From Paracoccaceae bacterium (GTDB lineage Bacteria; Pseudomonadota; Alphaproteobacteria; Rhodobacterales; Rhodobacteraceae), in NCBI GenBank assembly GCA_030626365.1, contig DAOUPC010000014.1, positions 1 through 17,763 of the forward strand: 17,763 nucleotides of DNA. Reading direction: 5' to 3'. The position numbers and the translations under genes are program-made. Of the stretch, positions 1 through 6,825 are shown piece by piece. The notes under the pieces are model-generated. The model was not told the origin of the DNA and did not search any database. It saw nothing but the letters and a program-made list of their open reading frames with translations. The number at the start of each line of letters is the position of its first letter. The stretch's first letter is position 1.

Positions 1-146
1 GTGGTGGCCGCGTCCTTGTCGCCGGATTCGATTGCTTCCTCTACTTTGCGCAGAAAGGTGCGGATGCGGGAACGACGTGCTTTGTTGACAGCAAAACGCT
101 TTTCGTTCTGACGGGCGCGTTTTTTCGCCTGCGGGGAATTTGCCAT
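1..146 (-). CDS. rpsT: 30S ribosomal protein S20, N-terminal part (cut by window edge)
   Basis: Read leftwards from the ATG at 146-144, the frame gives MANSPQAKKRARQNEKRF, followed by a basic helix with the residues KARRSRIRTFLRKVEEAIESG. This is the typical start of bacterial S20, a small helical protein that binds 16S rRNA in the body of the 30S subunit. About 48 of roughly 87 residues are visible and the frame is open to the left edge. In Rhodobacterales rpsT commonly sits next to dnaA, so dnaA probably lies just outside the window (inference). A candidate promoter lies about 120 bases upstream. Confidence 0.95.
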   Translation of the reverse strand, partial: MANSPQAKKRARQNEKRFAVNKARRSRIRTFLRKVEEAIESGDKDAAT

Positions 147-265
147 GTATTCAGACTTTCATTCGGGTTCGGTTCATTTCAATAGCGCAATGCCAGTCCC
201 GACCCGGATCCGATTACCGGTGTGATTCTAGCCTGAGCGGGCTGCACGCGCATGTACAGTCGCGC

Positions 266-294
266 CTAGTATCCAAGTTTGGGCTGCTTGCCAA
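266..294 (-). promoter_or_regulatory. candidate sigma-70 promoter for rpsT
   Basis: On the minus strand TTGGCA (294-289) is followed after exactly 17 bases by TACTAG (271-266), a fair match to -35 and -10 boxes. It points at rpsT with a leader of about 115 bases. This is the best promoter-like match in the 198-base gap between echA and rpsT (147-344). That gap otherwise shows no gene, no DnaA-box match (TTATNCACA) and only a weak AT-rich inverted repeat (TTTTTC-GCA-GAAAAA on the minus strand) close to the end of echA. Confidence 0.35.
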
Positions 295-344
295 GACAAA
301 TCGCGCAACAGAGATTTTTCTGCGAAAAACCTGGCCGCCGGTCG

Positions 345-1121
345 CTATTTGTCGCGGAACTGTGGTTCGCACTTTTCCAGGAATGCGGCCATGCCTTCCT
401 TCTGGTCCTCGGTTGCAAACATCGAGTGAAACACCCGGCGTTCAAACAGGATGCCTTCGGACAGGGTTGTCTCGTAGCTGCGGTTCACCGCCTCTTTGGC
501 GGCCAATGTCGTCAGCATCGACTTTTCAGCGATCTTCTGCGCCGCCCCCATGGCCTCTTCGATCAGCTTCTTGGCCGGGACAATGCGGCTGACCAGCCCG
601 CTGCGCTCGGCCTCTTCGGCGTTCATGAAACGGCCCGTCAGATTCATGTCCATCGACTTGGACTTGCCCACGAACCGGGTCAGGCGCTGGGTGCCGCCCA
701 TGCCGGCAATCACGCCCAGATTGATCTCGGGCTGGCCGAACTTGGCGGTATCCGCCGCGATGATGAAATCGCAGGCCATCGCCAGTTCGCATCCACCGCC
801 CAGCGCGTATCCGGCCACCGCTGCTATGATCGGCTTGCGGATGTTCATTATCCGGTCGGACGCATCGGCAAACAGGTTTTCCGAGAACACATCGCCAAAG
901 CTTTTGCCGGCCATTTCCTTGATGTCGGCCCCGGCGGCAAATGCCTTTTCCGATCCGGTCACGACGACACAGCGCACCTTTTCATTGGCGTCTGATTCTT
1001 CCAGCGCCTGACACAGCTCTCGCAAAAGCTGGGTGTTCAGGGCGTTCATGGCATCGGGGCGGTTCAGTTTAACCAGGGCAACGTGGTTTTCCACTTCGAC
1101 GGTGATCGTCTCGTAGGCCAT
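345..1121 (-). CDS. enoyl-CoA hydratase (crotonase family)
   Basis: 258 residues, the usual length for a single-domain enoyl-CoA hydratase, which adds water to trans-2-enoyl-CoA in beta-oxidation. The two catalytic glutamates of classic crotonase are both present: E112 in GGGCELAMACD and E132 in GQPEINLGVIAGMGGTQR. The oxyanion-hole segments are FAAGADIKEM (61-70) and YALGGGCE (105-112). The protein resembles mitochondrial ECHS1 along its whole length, including the C-terminal FATEDQKEGMAAFLEK region, so true hydratase activity is more likely than another crotonase-fold reaction. The start ATG at 1121 has a weak purine-rich GAGAG upstream. It lies 64 bases downstream of mutM on the same strand, and no thiolase or acyl-CoA dehydrogenase gene is adjacent. 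The specific gene name (echA, fadB1) is not settled by sequence. Confidence 0.93.
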   Translation of the reverse strand: MAYETITVEVENHVALVKLNRPDAMNALNTQLLRELCQALEESDANEKVRCVVVTGSEKAFAAGADIKEMAGKSFGDVFSENLFADASDRIMNIRKPIIAAVAGYALGGGCELAMACDFIIAADTAKFGQPEINLGVIAGMGGTQRLTRFVGKSKSMDMNLTGRFMNAEEAERSGLVSRIVPAKKLIEEAMGAAQKIAEKSMLTTLAAKEAVNRSYETTLSEGILFERRVFHSMFATEDQKEGMAAFLEKCEPQFRDK

Positions 1122-1156
1122 GAATTTTACTCTCGGTTGTTCCGTTCAAGATGGAA

Positions 1157-1184
1157 TCATTATCATGCGGGCACGCGCGTTCAA
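1157..1184 (-). promoter_or_regulatory. possible promoter for the enoyl-CoA hydratase gene
   Basis: In the mutM-echA gap the minus strand has TTGAAC (1184-1179), 16 bases, then TAATGA (1162-1157); an alternative -10 reading is the overlapping GATAAT with a shorter spacer. TTGAACG occurs a second time about 35 bases further downstream. It would let echA be transcribed apart from mutM. The match is only moderate. Confidence 0.25.
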
Positions 1185-1185
1185 G

Positions 1186-2037
1186 TTATCTTTGGCATTG
1201 CGCGCAATAGAAAGTTGAGCGTCCACCCTGGGTGATTCGCTGGATTCCCCCTGTGCAACCGGGGCTGTGGCATGCTTTGCCTTCACGTCCGTACACATCA
1301 AAGGAATGTTGGAAATATCCAAGTTCCCCATCGGCTTGCCGGAAATCACGCAGGCTGGAACCACCCGCCCTGATGGCATCATCCAGCACCTGACGGATCA
1401 CCGGAACCAATGATGCCACCCGTTTCGGCGCGATTTTGCCAATTTTGCGGGTTGGGGCAATTTTTGCCCGGAACAGCACCTCGCACACATAGATATTGCC
1501 CAGACCGGCCACGATCCGCTGGTCCAAAAGTGCGGTTTTGACCGGTGCGTTGCGCCCATTGAAGGCCCTGATCAGGTATTCTTCGTGGAAATCATTGCCC
1601 AGCGGCTCTGGCCCCAGTGCCACCAACAGCTTGTGTTGCTCTGCGGTTCTGGTCGCCATCAGGTCCATCATCCCGAACCGGCGGGGGTCATTGAATATGA
1701 TGCGCGCGCCGCTGGCCATGTTCAGCACCACATGGTCGTGCTTTTGTGCCGCCGGGTGGTTCCGGACAAATTTTCCCAGCGGATCACCCGATACGGTCAT
1801 GCGCCCCGACATGCCAAGATGGATCAACAATGTCTCGCCGCTGCTTAGATCTGCCAGGATATATTTCGACCGCCGCCGCAACCGTTCAACCCTTTGTCCG
1901 GTCAGCCGTTCAGCCATACGCTCAGGGAACGGCCAGCGCAGGTTGGGGCGGTTGACCAATGCCTGTGCAATTATCTGCCCCTCCATCACCGGTGCCAGTC
2001 CGCGGCGGACTGTCTCAACCTCGGGCAATTCGGGCAT
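1186..2037 (-). CDS. mutM: formamidopyrimidine-DNA glycosylase (8-oxoguanine DNA glycosylase)
   Basis: 283 residues starting MPELPEVETVRRG, the hallmark N terminus of the Fpg family. After removal of Met, P2 is the Schiff-base nucleophile and E3 the acid. The enzyme excises 8-oxoguanine and formamidopyrimidines and nicks the abasic site by beta,delta-elimination. Other family marks are LLIHLGMSGRM in the N-terminal domain, a conserved lysine in RSKYILADL, the helix-two-turn-helix region QRIVAGLGNIYVCEVLFRA, and a C-terminal zinc finger with the pattern C-x4-C-x16-C-x2-C ending CAQCQR. AGGAG lies a few bases before the ATG at 2037. It is divergent from ubiE, with 85 bases between the starts, and is followed on its own strand by echA. 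Confidence 0.97.
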   Translation of the reverse strand: MPELPEVETVRRGLAPVMEGQIIAQALVNRPNLRWPFPERMAERLTGQRVERLRRRSKYILADLSSGETLLIHLGMSGRMTVSGDPLGKFVRNHPAAQKHDHVVLNMASGARIIFNDPRRFGMMDLMATRTAEQHKLLVALGPEPLGNDFHEEYLIRAFNGRNAPVKTALLDQRIVAGLGNIYVCEVLFRAKIAPTRKIGKIAPKRVASLVPVIRQVLDDAIRAGGSSLRDFRQADGELGYFQHSFDVYGREGKACHSPGCTGGIQRITQGGRSTFYCAQCQR

Positions 2038-2086
2038 CTTGCGCTCCTATTTCCAAAGGGGCGCATTGTGCATGCCCCCGGTGGCC

Positions 2087-2093
2087 TATATCA
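2087..2093. promoter_or_regulatory. candidate shared -10 region for divergent mutM and ubiE
   Basis: CTATATCA in the 85-base divergent gap can be read as a -10 on both strands: TATATC on plus (2087-2092) and TGATAT on minus (2093-2088). On minus it lies 17 bases after TTGCCG, a plausible -35. On plus the nearest -35-like TTGTGC gives only a 15-base spacer. A plus start near 2100 would leave a short leader and would favour the ubiE start at 2123 over the in-frame ATG at 2072. Inference only. Confidence 0.25.
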
Positions 2094-2122
2094 GGGGCGA
2101 AATCTTTGGACGGCAATACCCC

Positions 2123-2875
2123 ATGGCAGGCACTAGCAACAAAACCACCCATTTCGGGTCGCAAACCATCCCCGAGGCCGACAAGGCCGGGCGTGTGCAG
2201 GGCGTGTTCAATTCGGTTGCGTCGAACTACGACATCATGAACGACGTGATGAGCATGGGGATTCACCGCATCTGGAAGGATGCGATGATGGATTGGCTGG
2301 CCCCGCGCCGTGGGCAAAACCTGTTGGATGTGGCCGGTGGAACCGGTGACATCTCGTTCCGGTTTCTTGAACGCGCGGGGGGGGGACATGCCACCGTTCT
2401 GGACCTGACCGAGCCGATGCTGATCGAGGGGCGCAAGCGCGCCGAGGCCACCCAGATGCAGGACAGCCTGGATTGGGTGGTGGGCGATGCCATGGCGCTG
2501 CCGTTCGGGGACAACACCTTTGACGTCTATACAATCAGCTTTGGCATCCGCAACGTGACCCGCCCGCAAGAGGCCCTGAACGAAGCATTTCGTGTGCTGA
2601 AACCCGGCGGCCGGCTGATGGTTCTGGAATTTTCGCAACTGCCCAATGCGGCGATGCAAAAGGCCTATGATCTTTACAGCTTTAACGTGATTCCCCGCAT
2701 GGGACAGATGATTGCCGGGGATCGTGACAGTTATCAGTATCTGGTCGAATCGATTCGCAACTTTCCCGATCAGGACACGTTTCTTGGCATGGTGCGCAAG
2801 GCGGGGTTCGGGAATGCCAAGTATCGCAACCTGAGCCTTGGCATCGCGGCGCTGCATTCGGGTTGGAAAATATAG
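2123..2875 (+). CDS. ubiE: ubiquinone/menaquinone C-methyltransferase UbiE
   Basis: 250 residues, matching the roughly 250 of the family. UbiE is an SAM-dependent methyltransferase that C-methylates the benzoquinol ring (2-octaprenyl-6-methoxy-benzoquinol type substrate) in ubiquinone synthesis. Visible marks are the UbiE signature YDIMNDVMSMGIHRIWKD (36-53), SAM motif I LLDVAGGTGDI (67-77), GDAMALPF (121-128) and FRVLKPGGRLMVLEFS (156-171). The ATG at 2123 was chosen because homologues begin shortly before THFG; an upstream in-frame ATG at 2072 would add 17 residues unlike the family and lie in the promoter region. The stop is one base from the ubiB start, indicating cotranscription. A run of nine G (2377-2385) encodes part of A85-G88. 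Confidence 0.96.
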   Translation: MAGTSNKTTHFGSQTIPEADKAGRVQGVFNSVASNYDIMNDVMSMGIHRIWKDAMMDWLAPRRGQNLLDVAGGTGDISFRFLERAGGGHATVLDLTEPMLIEGRKRAEATQMQDSLDWVVGDAMALPFGDNTFDVYTISFGIRNVTRPQEALNEAFRVLKPGGRLMVLEFSQLPNAAMQKAYDLYSFNVIPRMGQMIAGDRDSYQYLVESIRNFPDQDTFLGMVRKAGFGNAKYRNLSLGIAALHSGWKI

Positions 2876-2876
2876 G

Positions 2877-4409
2877 ATGCGGGGGCCACACAATATCTGG
2901 CGGCTGATCCGCACCGGGGCCACTTTGGAACGCACGGGCGCGATGAACGTGGTTCTGGATGCGTTCGATGCGCCGCGTATTCTGCGTATTTTCGCCCATA
3001 CCCTTGGCGTGCCCTTCATGTGGCTGGGGTACAAAGGCGACCCCGACATGCCACCCGCCACCCGTGCGCTGACGGCACTTGGGCCGGCCTATATCAAATT
3101 CGGTCAGGTGCTTTCGACCCGCCCCGATGTGGTGGGCGAAGACATGGCCATGCAGTTGCGCGTGCTTCAGGACCGGTTGCCGCCATTTTCCCGTGCCGTG
3201 GCCATCGCCGAGGTGGAAAAGGAACTGGGTCAGCCGCTGGATACGATGTTTTCGGAATTCAGCGAACCCATCGCGGCGGCATCAATCGCGCAGGTTCACA
3301 AGGCGCGGGTTGCCGGTACGGGTGAAGAGGTCGCCGTCAAAGTCCTGCGCCCCGGCATAGAAAAGGCCTTTCGCAAGGACGTGGATGCGTTTTATTTCGC
3401 CGCCCGGATTGTCGATCTGTTCGCGCCGGGTGCCCGACGCCTGAAACCGATGGACGTGATCGAACACTTTGATGGCGTGGTTCAGGGGGAACTGGATTTG
3501 CGGCTGGAAAGCGCCGCAGCGTCCGAATTTTCGGCCAATACACCGGATGATCAGGGGTTTCAGTTGCCCGAAATCGTCTGGCCCCTGTCGGCCCGCCGGG
3601 TGATGACGCTGGGCTGGGCGGATGGCACAGCGCTGGGCGACAATGCGGCACTGGACGCGGCAGGGCACGACCGCAAGGCGTTGGCGGAACGGGTCATGCG
3701 CCTGTTCCTGATGCACGCGCTGCGCGATGGTTTCTTTCACGCCGATATGCATCAGGGCAACATGAAGGTGGCCGCCAACGGCGACATCATCGCCTATGAT
3801 TTTGGCATCATGGGTCATATCGACGAATACACCCGCCGGGTTTACGCCGAGATCCTGTTTGGCTTTATCCGGCGCGACTATAAACGTGTGGCCGAGGTGC
3901 ATTTTGAGGCAGGGTATGTGCCCGCCGACCGGGATGTTGATGAATTCGCCCGTGCGCTGCGTGCCGTGGGCGAACCGATTTTTGGCCAGAATGCCACCGG
4001 CATTTCGATGGGGCGGCTGTTGTCCTATCTGTTCGAGGTGACCGAACGCTTTGGCATGGAAACCCGGACCGAACTGATCCTGCTGCAACGCACAATGGTG
4101 GTGGTCGAAGGCGTGGCCCGTTCACTGGACCCGCAGATCAACATCTGGGACGTGGCCCGCCCGGTGGTCGAGGATTACATCAAAGGGTCGATCGGCCCAC
4201 GTGCAATCCTGTCTGATCTGACAAAAACCGCCCGCGTGCTGGCCCGGTTCGGCCCCCGCCTGCCCGGTCTGGTCGAGGCGGCCCTGATGGCGCAATCAAA
4301 TACCGGCGAGCCAAAACTCCGCACCAAACGGCGCACAATCCTGTGGGCCGCGCTGATTGGCGCGTGTGTCGGTGGTGGTGTTGTGGCGGGCCTGCTGGCG
4401 CTGTTCTGA
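2877..4409 (+). CDS. ubiB: UbiB-type atypical kinase (ABC1/ADCK family) for ubiquinone biosynthesis
   Basis: 510 residues. UbiB proteins are protein-kinase-like ATPases at the inner membrane needed for ubiquinone synthesis, thought to help present lipid intermediates to the Ubi enzymes. Seen here: the family-specific KxGQ motif KFGQ (74-77), an alanine-rich nucleotide loop PIAAASIAQVHKA (131-143) replacing the usual glycine-rich loop, the kinase lysine in EVAVKVLRPG (K155), the catalytic-loop equivalent HADMHQGN (288-295), and DFG (308-310). The extreme C terminus has a hydrophobic segment (about 486-510) consistent with a membrane anchor. The ATG at 2877 lies one base after the ubiE stop, so the pair is probably translationally coupled; an in-frame ATG at 2838 lies inside ubiE and is less likely. 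Confidence 0.95.
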   Translation: MRGPHNIWRLIRTGATLERTGAMNVVLDAFDAPRILRIFAHTLGVPFMWLGYKGDPDMPPATRALTALGPAYIKFGQVLSTRPDVVGEDMAMQLRVLQDRLPPFSRAVAIAEVEKELGQPLDTMFSEFSEPIAAASIAQVHKARVAGTGEEVAVKVLRPGIEKAFRKDVDAFYFAARIVDLFAPGARRLKPMDVIEHFDGVVQGELDLRLESAAASEFSANTPDDQGFQLPEIVWPLSARRVMTLGWADGTALGDNAALDAAGHDRKALAERVMRLFLMHALRDGFFHADMHQGNMKVAANGDIIAYDFGIMGHIDEYTRRVYAEILFGFIRRDYKRVAEVHFEAGYVPADRDVDEFARALRAVGEPIFGQNATGISMGRLLSYLFEVTERFGMETRTELILLQRTMVVVEGVARSLDPQINIWDVARPVVEDYIKGSIGPRAILSDLTKTARVLARFGPRLPGLVEAALMAQSNTGEPKLRTKRRTILWAALIGACVGGGVVAGLLALF

Positions 4410-4441
4410 CGGCATTGATCAAATCGCAAGAGGTTCCGCAC

Positions 4442-5137
4442 ATGTCTAAAACAGTTTTGGTAACTGGCGGCGCGCGTGGCATAGGGCGGGCCATTGCGGC
4501 GGAATTTTCCAGTGATCACAACGTGGTTATCACTTGGAACAACAGTAAACCGGATGCTTTGCCCGGTGGTGCGCATGCTATCCGATCCGATCTGACAAAG
4601 GCTGAAAGCTGCAACAAGGTCATTGCCGAAGTGATCGACCTCTTCGGGCGGTTAGACGTGATCGTGAACAATGCCGGTCTTGTCCAGTCCACCCCCAGAG
4701 ACAGTTTTGATGCCGCTTTGCACCGCGCAATCCTTGACATCAACCTTCTGGCCCCTGCCGACCTTCTGGCCGCTGCCTTGCCTTACCTGAAACCGGGTGC
4801 GGCCATTGTGAACATTTCGTCTATCAACGCTGTCCTGCCACCGCGTGACGCTGCCATCTATGGGGCAAGCAAGGCAGCGCTTAACCTGTGGACCCGTGCG
4901 ATGGCCAAGGAACTGGGGCCACAAGGCATCCGCGTCAATGCCGTCGCCCCCGGTGCGATCAACATTGCCGAAGAACCGCGTTCATCCGAACTGACCCAGG
5001 TTTTTGTTCAGGACACTGCGCTTGGCCGGATCGGGACGCCGGATGATATTGCCTGTGCGGTGCGCTTCCTGGCCAGTGAACAAGCCCGGTTTATCACCGG
5101 AGAGGTGCTCACGGTGTCGGGCGGTTACCGGTTGTAG
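4442..5137 (+). CDS. short-chain dehydrogenase/reductase (SDR) of unknown substrate
   Basis: 231 residues, a compact classical SDR. Visible are the Rossmann motif TGGARGIG (8-15), NNAG (76-79), and the catalytic set S127 (in IVNISS), Y140 and K144 (YGASK), with PGAI (170-173) after the substrate loop. The cofactor-specificity segment around TWNN (31-34) lacks the acidic residue that marks NAD preference. The ATG at 4442 was chosen because AAGAGG sits at good distance upstream; the frame is open further up but that part lies in ubiB. It starts 32 bases after ubiB on the same strand and converges on the aldehyde dehydrogenase with 9 bases between stops. By eye it is less GC-rich than its neighbours, and it occupies the place after ubiB where I would expect coaBC, so it may be an insertion. 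The substrate cannot be inferred. Confidence 0.88.
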   Translation: MSKTVLVTGGARGIGRAIAAEFSSDHNVVITWNNSKPDALPGGAHAIRSDLTKAESCNKVIAEVIDLFGRLDVIVNNAGLVQSTPRDSFDAALHRAILDINLLAPADLLAAALPYLKPGAAIVNISSINAVLPPRDAAIYGASKAALNLWTRAMAKELGPQGIRVNAVAPGAINIAEEPRSSELTQVFVQDTALGRIGTPDDIACAVRFLASEQARFITGEVLTVSGGYRL

Positions 5138-5146
5138 GCTGCCTAC

Positions 5147-6598
5147 CTATCCATGAAACGCCGCGACGGTTTTCAGCTGTGAAAACCCATACAGCGCCTC
5201 GAACCCCTTTTCGCGCCCGTGCCCGGATTTTCCAACCCCGCCAAACGGCAGTTCAACACCGCCCCCCGCGCCGTAATTGTTGATAAACACCTGACCCGAT
5301 TTCAGCTTTTTCGCCAGCCGCATCTGACGTGCGCCATCGCGGGTCCAGATGCTGGCCACAAGGCCGTAATCGGTGCTGTTGGCGATCTCTATCGCCTGTT
5401 GTTCGTCCTCAAACGGGATCAGCACCTGAACCGGGCCAAAAATCTCGTCCCGCGCCAGCGGATGATCGGGCGGTACATCGCAAAACAGGGTCGGGCGCAC
5501 ATATGCGCCCGTGTCTGGTGCGTGGTCAACGATGCGCCCCTGTCCGGCAATGGTCAGGTCCGCGCCCTTTTCAAGAAAACCGGTGACGATCTGTTTCTGG
5601 CGGGCTGAAATCAGCGGACCCACCCGCAGGTCTTCGATGGCCGGGCCAACGGTCAGTTCGCCATAAGCCTGCGCCATGCGCGACTTTACGTCCTCATAAA
5701 CCCCGCGCTGGACCAATATGCGTGATGACGCCGAACAGGTCTGCCCGGCATTCTGACACCCGGCATTGACCAGAAACGGCAGGGCGGCATCCAGATCGGT
5801 GTCATCAAACACCAGTTGCGGCGACTTGCCGCCCAGTTCCAGCGTTACGGGCACCACATTGCGCCCCGCGGCCTGCTGAACCAGTGCGCCGGTGGCAACT
5901 GACCCGGTAAAGCTGATGTGTTGCACGCCCGCGTGTCCGGACAGGGCCGCGCCTGCCTCGGCCCCCAGTCCCGGCACCACATTCAGCGCGCCATCCGGCA
6001 GGCCGGCCTCTTGCGCGATATGGGCGAATGCCAGTGCTGTCAGGCAGGCCTCTTCGGCGGGCTTCAGAACGGCGGCATTGCCCATGGCCAGTGCCGCCCC
6101 GACCGAACGCCCAATGATCTGCATCGGGTAATTCCACGGCACGATATGGCCTGTCACACCGTGCGGTTCGCGCAGGGTATAGACGGTATAGCCATCCAGA
6201 TAGGGGATGGTTTCGCCATGCACCTTGTCGGCGGCCCCGCCGTAAAATTCCATATAGCGCGCCAGTGCGACCGCATCGGCGCGGGCCTGTGTCAGGGGCT
6301 TGCCCACATCCATTGCCTCAAGTGCTGCCAGATCATCGACCCGTTCCAGCACCAGTTGTCCCACCCGGGTCAGGATCCGCCCGCGTTCCAGCGCCGTCAT
6401 GCGACCCCAGTCACTGTCCAGCGCGGCCTGTGCTGCGGCCACGGCCGCATTCATATCGGTGCTGTCACCGCGCGCGATATGGCAGATGGTGCTGGCATCG
6501 GATGGATTGACCAGCGGCAGGGTTTTGCCGTTGGCTGGGGGCACCCAGGCCCCACCGATCAGGCACAGGGTCGGATCGAACCAAAGCGGGTCAGACAT
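5147..6598 (-). CDS. NAD(P)-dependent aldehyde dehydrogenase (ALDH superfamily)
   Basis: 483 residues, typical for the family; oxidises an aldehyde to the acid. Catalytic features are all present: N156 in PWNYPMQ, K179 in VLKPAEE, FTGSVATG (230-237) for cofactor binding, the general base E254 in LELGGKSP, and the nucleophile C288 in NAGQTCSASS. EIFGPVQ and the C-terminal ELPFGGVGKSGHGREKG are also typical. The overall type resembles betaine-aldehyde, aminobutyraldehyde and PuuC-like dehydrogenases, but the substrate is not determined by sequence. Its start overlaps by 8 bases (ATGTCTGA) the stop of a decayed peptide-ABC-transporter ATPase reading frame, so it was probably once the downstream gene of a transport operon and translationally coupled to it. 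Loss of that operon may have changed its expression. Confidence 0.93.
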   Translation of the reverse strand: MSDPLWFDPTLCLIGGAWVPPANGKTLPLVNPSDASTICHIARGDSTDMNAAVAAAQAALDSDWGRMTALERGRILTRVGQLVLERVDDLAALEAMDVGKPLTQARADAVALARYMEFYGGAADKVHGETIPYLDGYTVYTLREPHGVTGHIVPWNYPMQIIGRSVGAALAMGNAAVLKPAEEACLTALAFAHIAQEAGLPDGALNVVPGLGAEAGAALSGHAGVQHISFTGSVATGALVQQAAGRNVVPVTLELGGKSPQLVFDDTDLDAALPFLVNAGCQNAGQTCSASSRILVQRGVYEDVKSRMAQAYGELTVGPAIEDLRVGPLISARQKQIVTGFLEKGADLTIAGQGRIVDHAPDTGAYVRPTLFCDVPPDHPLARDEIFGPVQVLIPFEDEQQAIEIANSTDYGLVASIWTRDGARQMRLAKKLKSGQVFINNYGAGGGVELPFGGVGKSGHGREKGFEALYGFSQLKTVAAFHG

Positions 6599-6725
6599 GG
6601 GGCTGGTTCCTTTGTTTTGCGGTCGTCAGGTTTTTCAGGTCGTCGGGGTCGGGCCGCTTTGGTGCGACCATGATCAGTGATTGGGTATAGGGGTGCTGTG
6701 GATTTGAAAAGAGCTGTTCGGTGCG
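6591..6725 (-). pseudogene. C-terminal remnant of an oligopeptide/dipeptide-type ABC transporter ATPase
   Basis: Reading minus from 6725, the frame runs RTEQLFSNPQHPYTQSLI and then MVAPKRPDPDDLKNL, and stops at TGA 6593-6591. The pattern EQLF-x-x-P-x-HPYTxxL is the usual ending of OppD/OppF/DppD/DppF-type ATPases, where it follows the ABC domain. No Walker A, signature or Walker B coding sequence is present: upstream of about 6725 the match disappears and glpK begins at 6826 on the other strand. The frame remains open to an ATG at 6758, so a 55-residue product is conceivable, but only the last 44 residues look like the family. The stop overlaps the ALDH start by 8 bases. I interpret it as what is left after deletion or replacement of a transporter operon. 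Confidence 0.7.
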
Positions 6726-6825
6726 CACACATCGCGGATACCGGCGAACAGTGGCCATTGGGGGCTGGATGCCAATCCGAATCTTGGGCTACTGTCCCTG
6801 AAACGCATTTTTGGGGGCACAGGCC

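Noticed and set aside
147..344. Possible replication origin beside rpsT
   Set aside because: The synteny made me look, but no DnaA-box-like TTATNCACA or AT-rich unwinding element is visible; the origin is more likely beyond the left edge.
1496..2122. 209-codon upstream extension of the ubiE reading frame
   Set aside because: It lies antisense to mutM, has no similarity to UbiE, and the family start fits 2123.
2015..3061. Long minus-strand open frame opposite ubiE and the start of ubiB
   Set aside because: It is a shadow of two well-recognised genes in high-GC DNA; the translation has no recognisable domain and the plus-strand proteins are clear.
3282..4088. 268-codon minus-strand frame opposite ubiB
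   Set aside because: Its composition is a mirror of ubiB codons; no family resemblance and no ribosome binding site.
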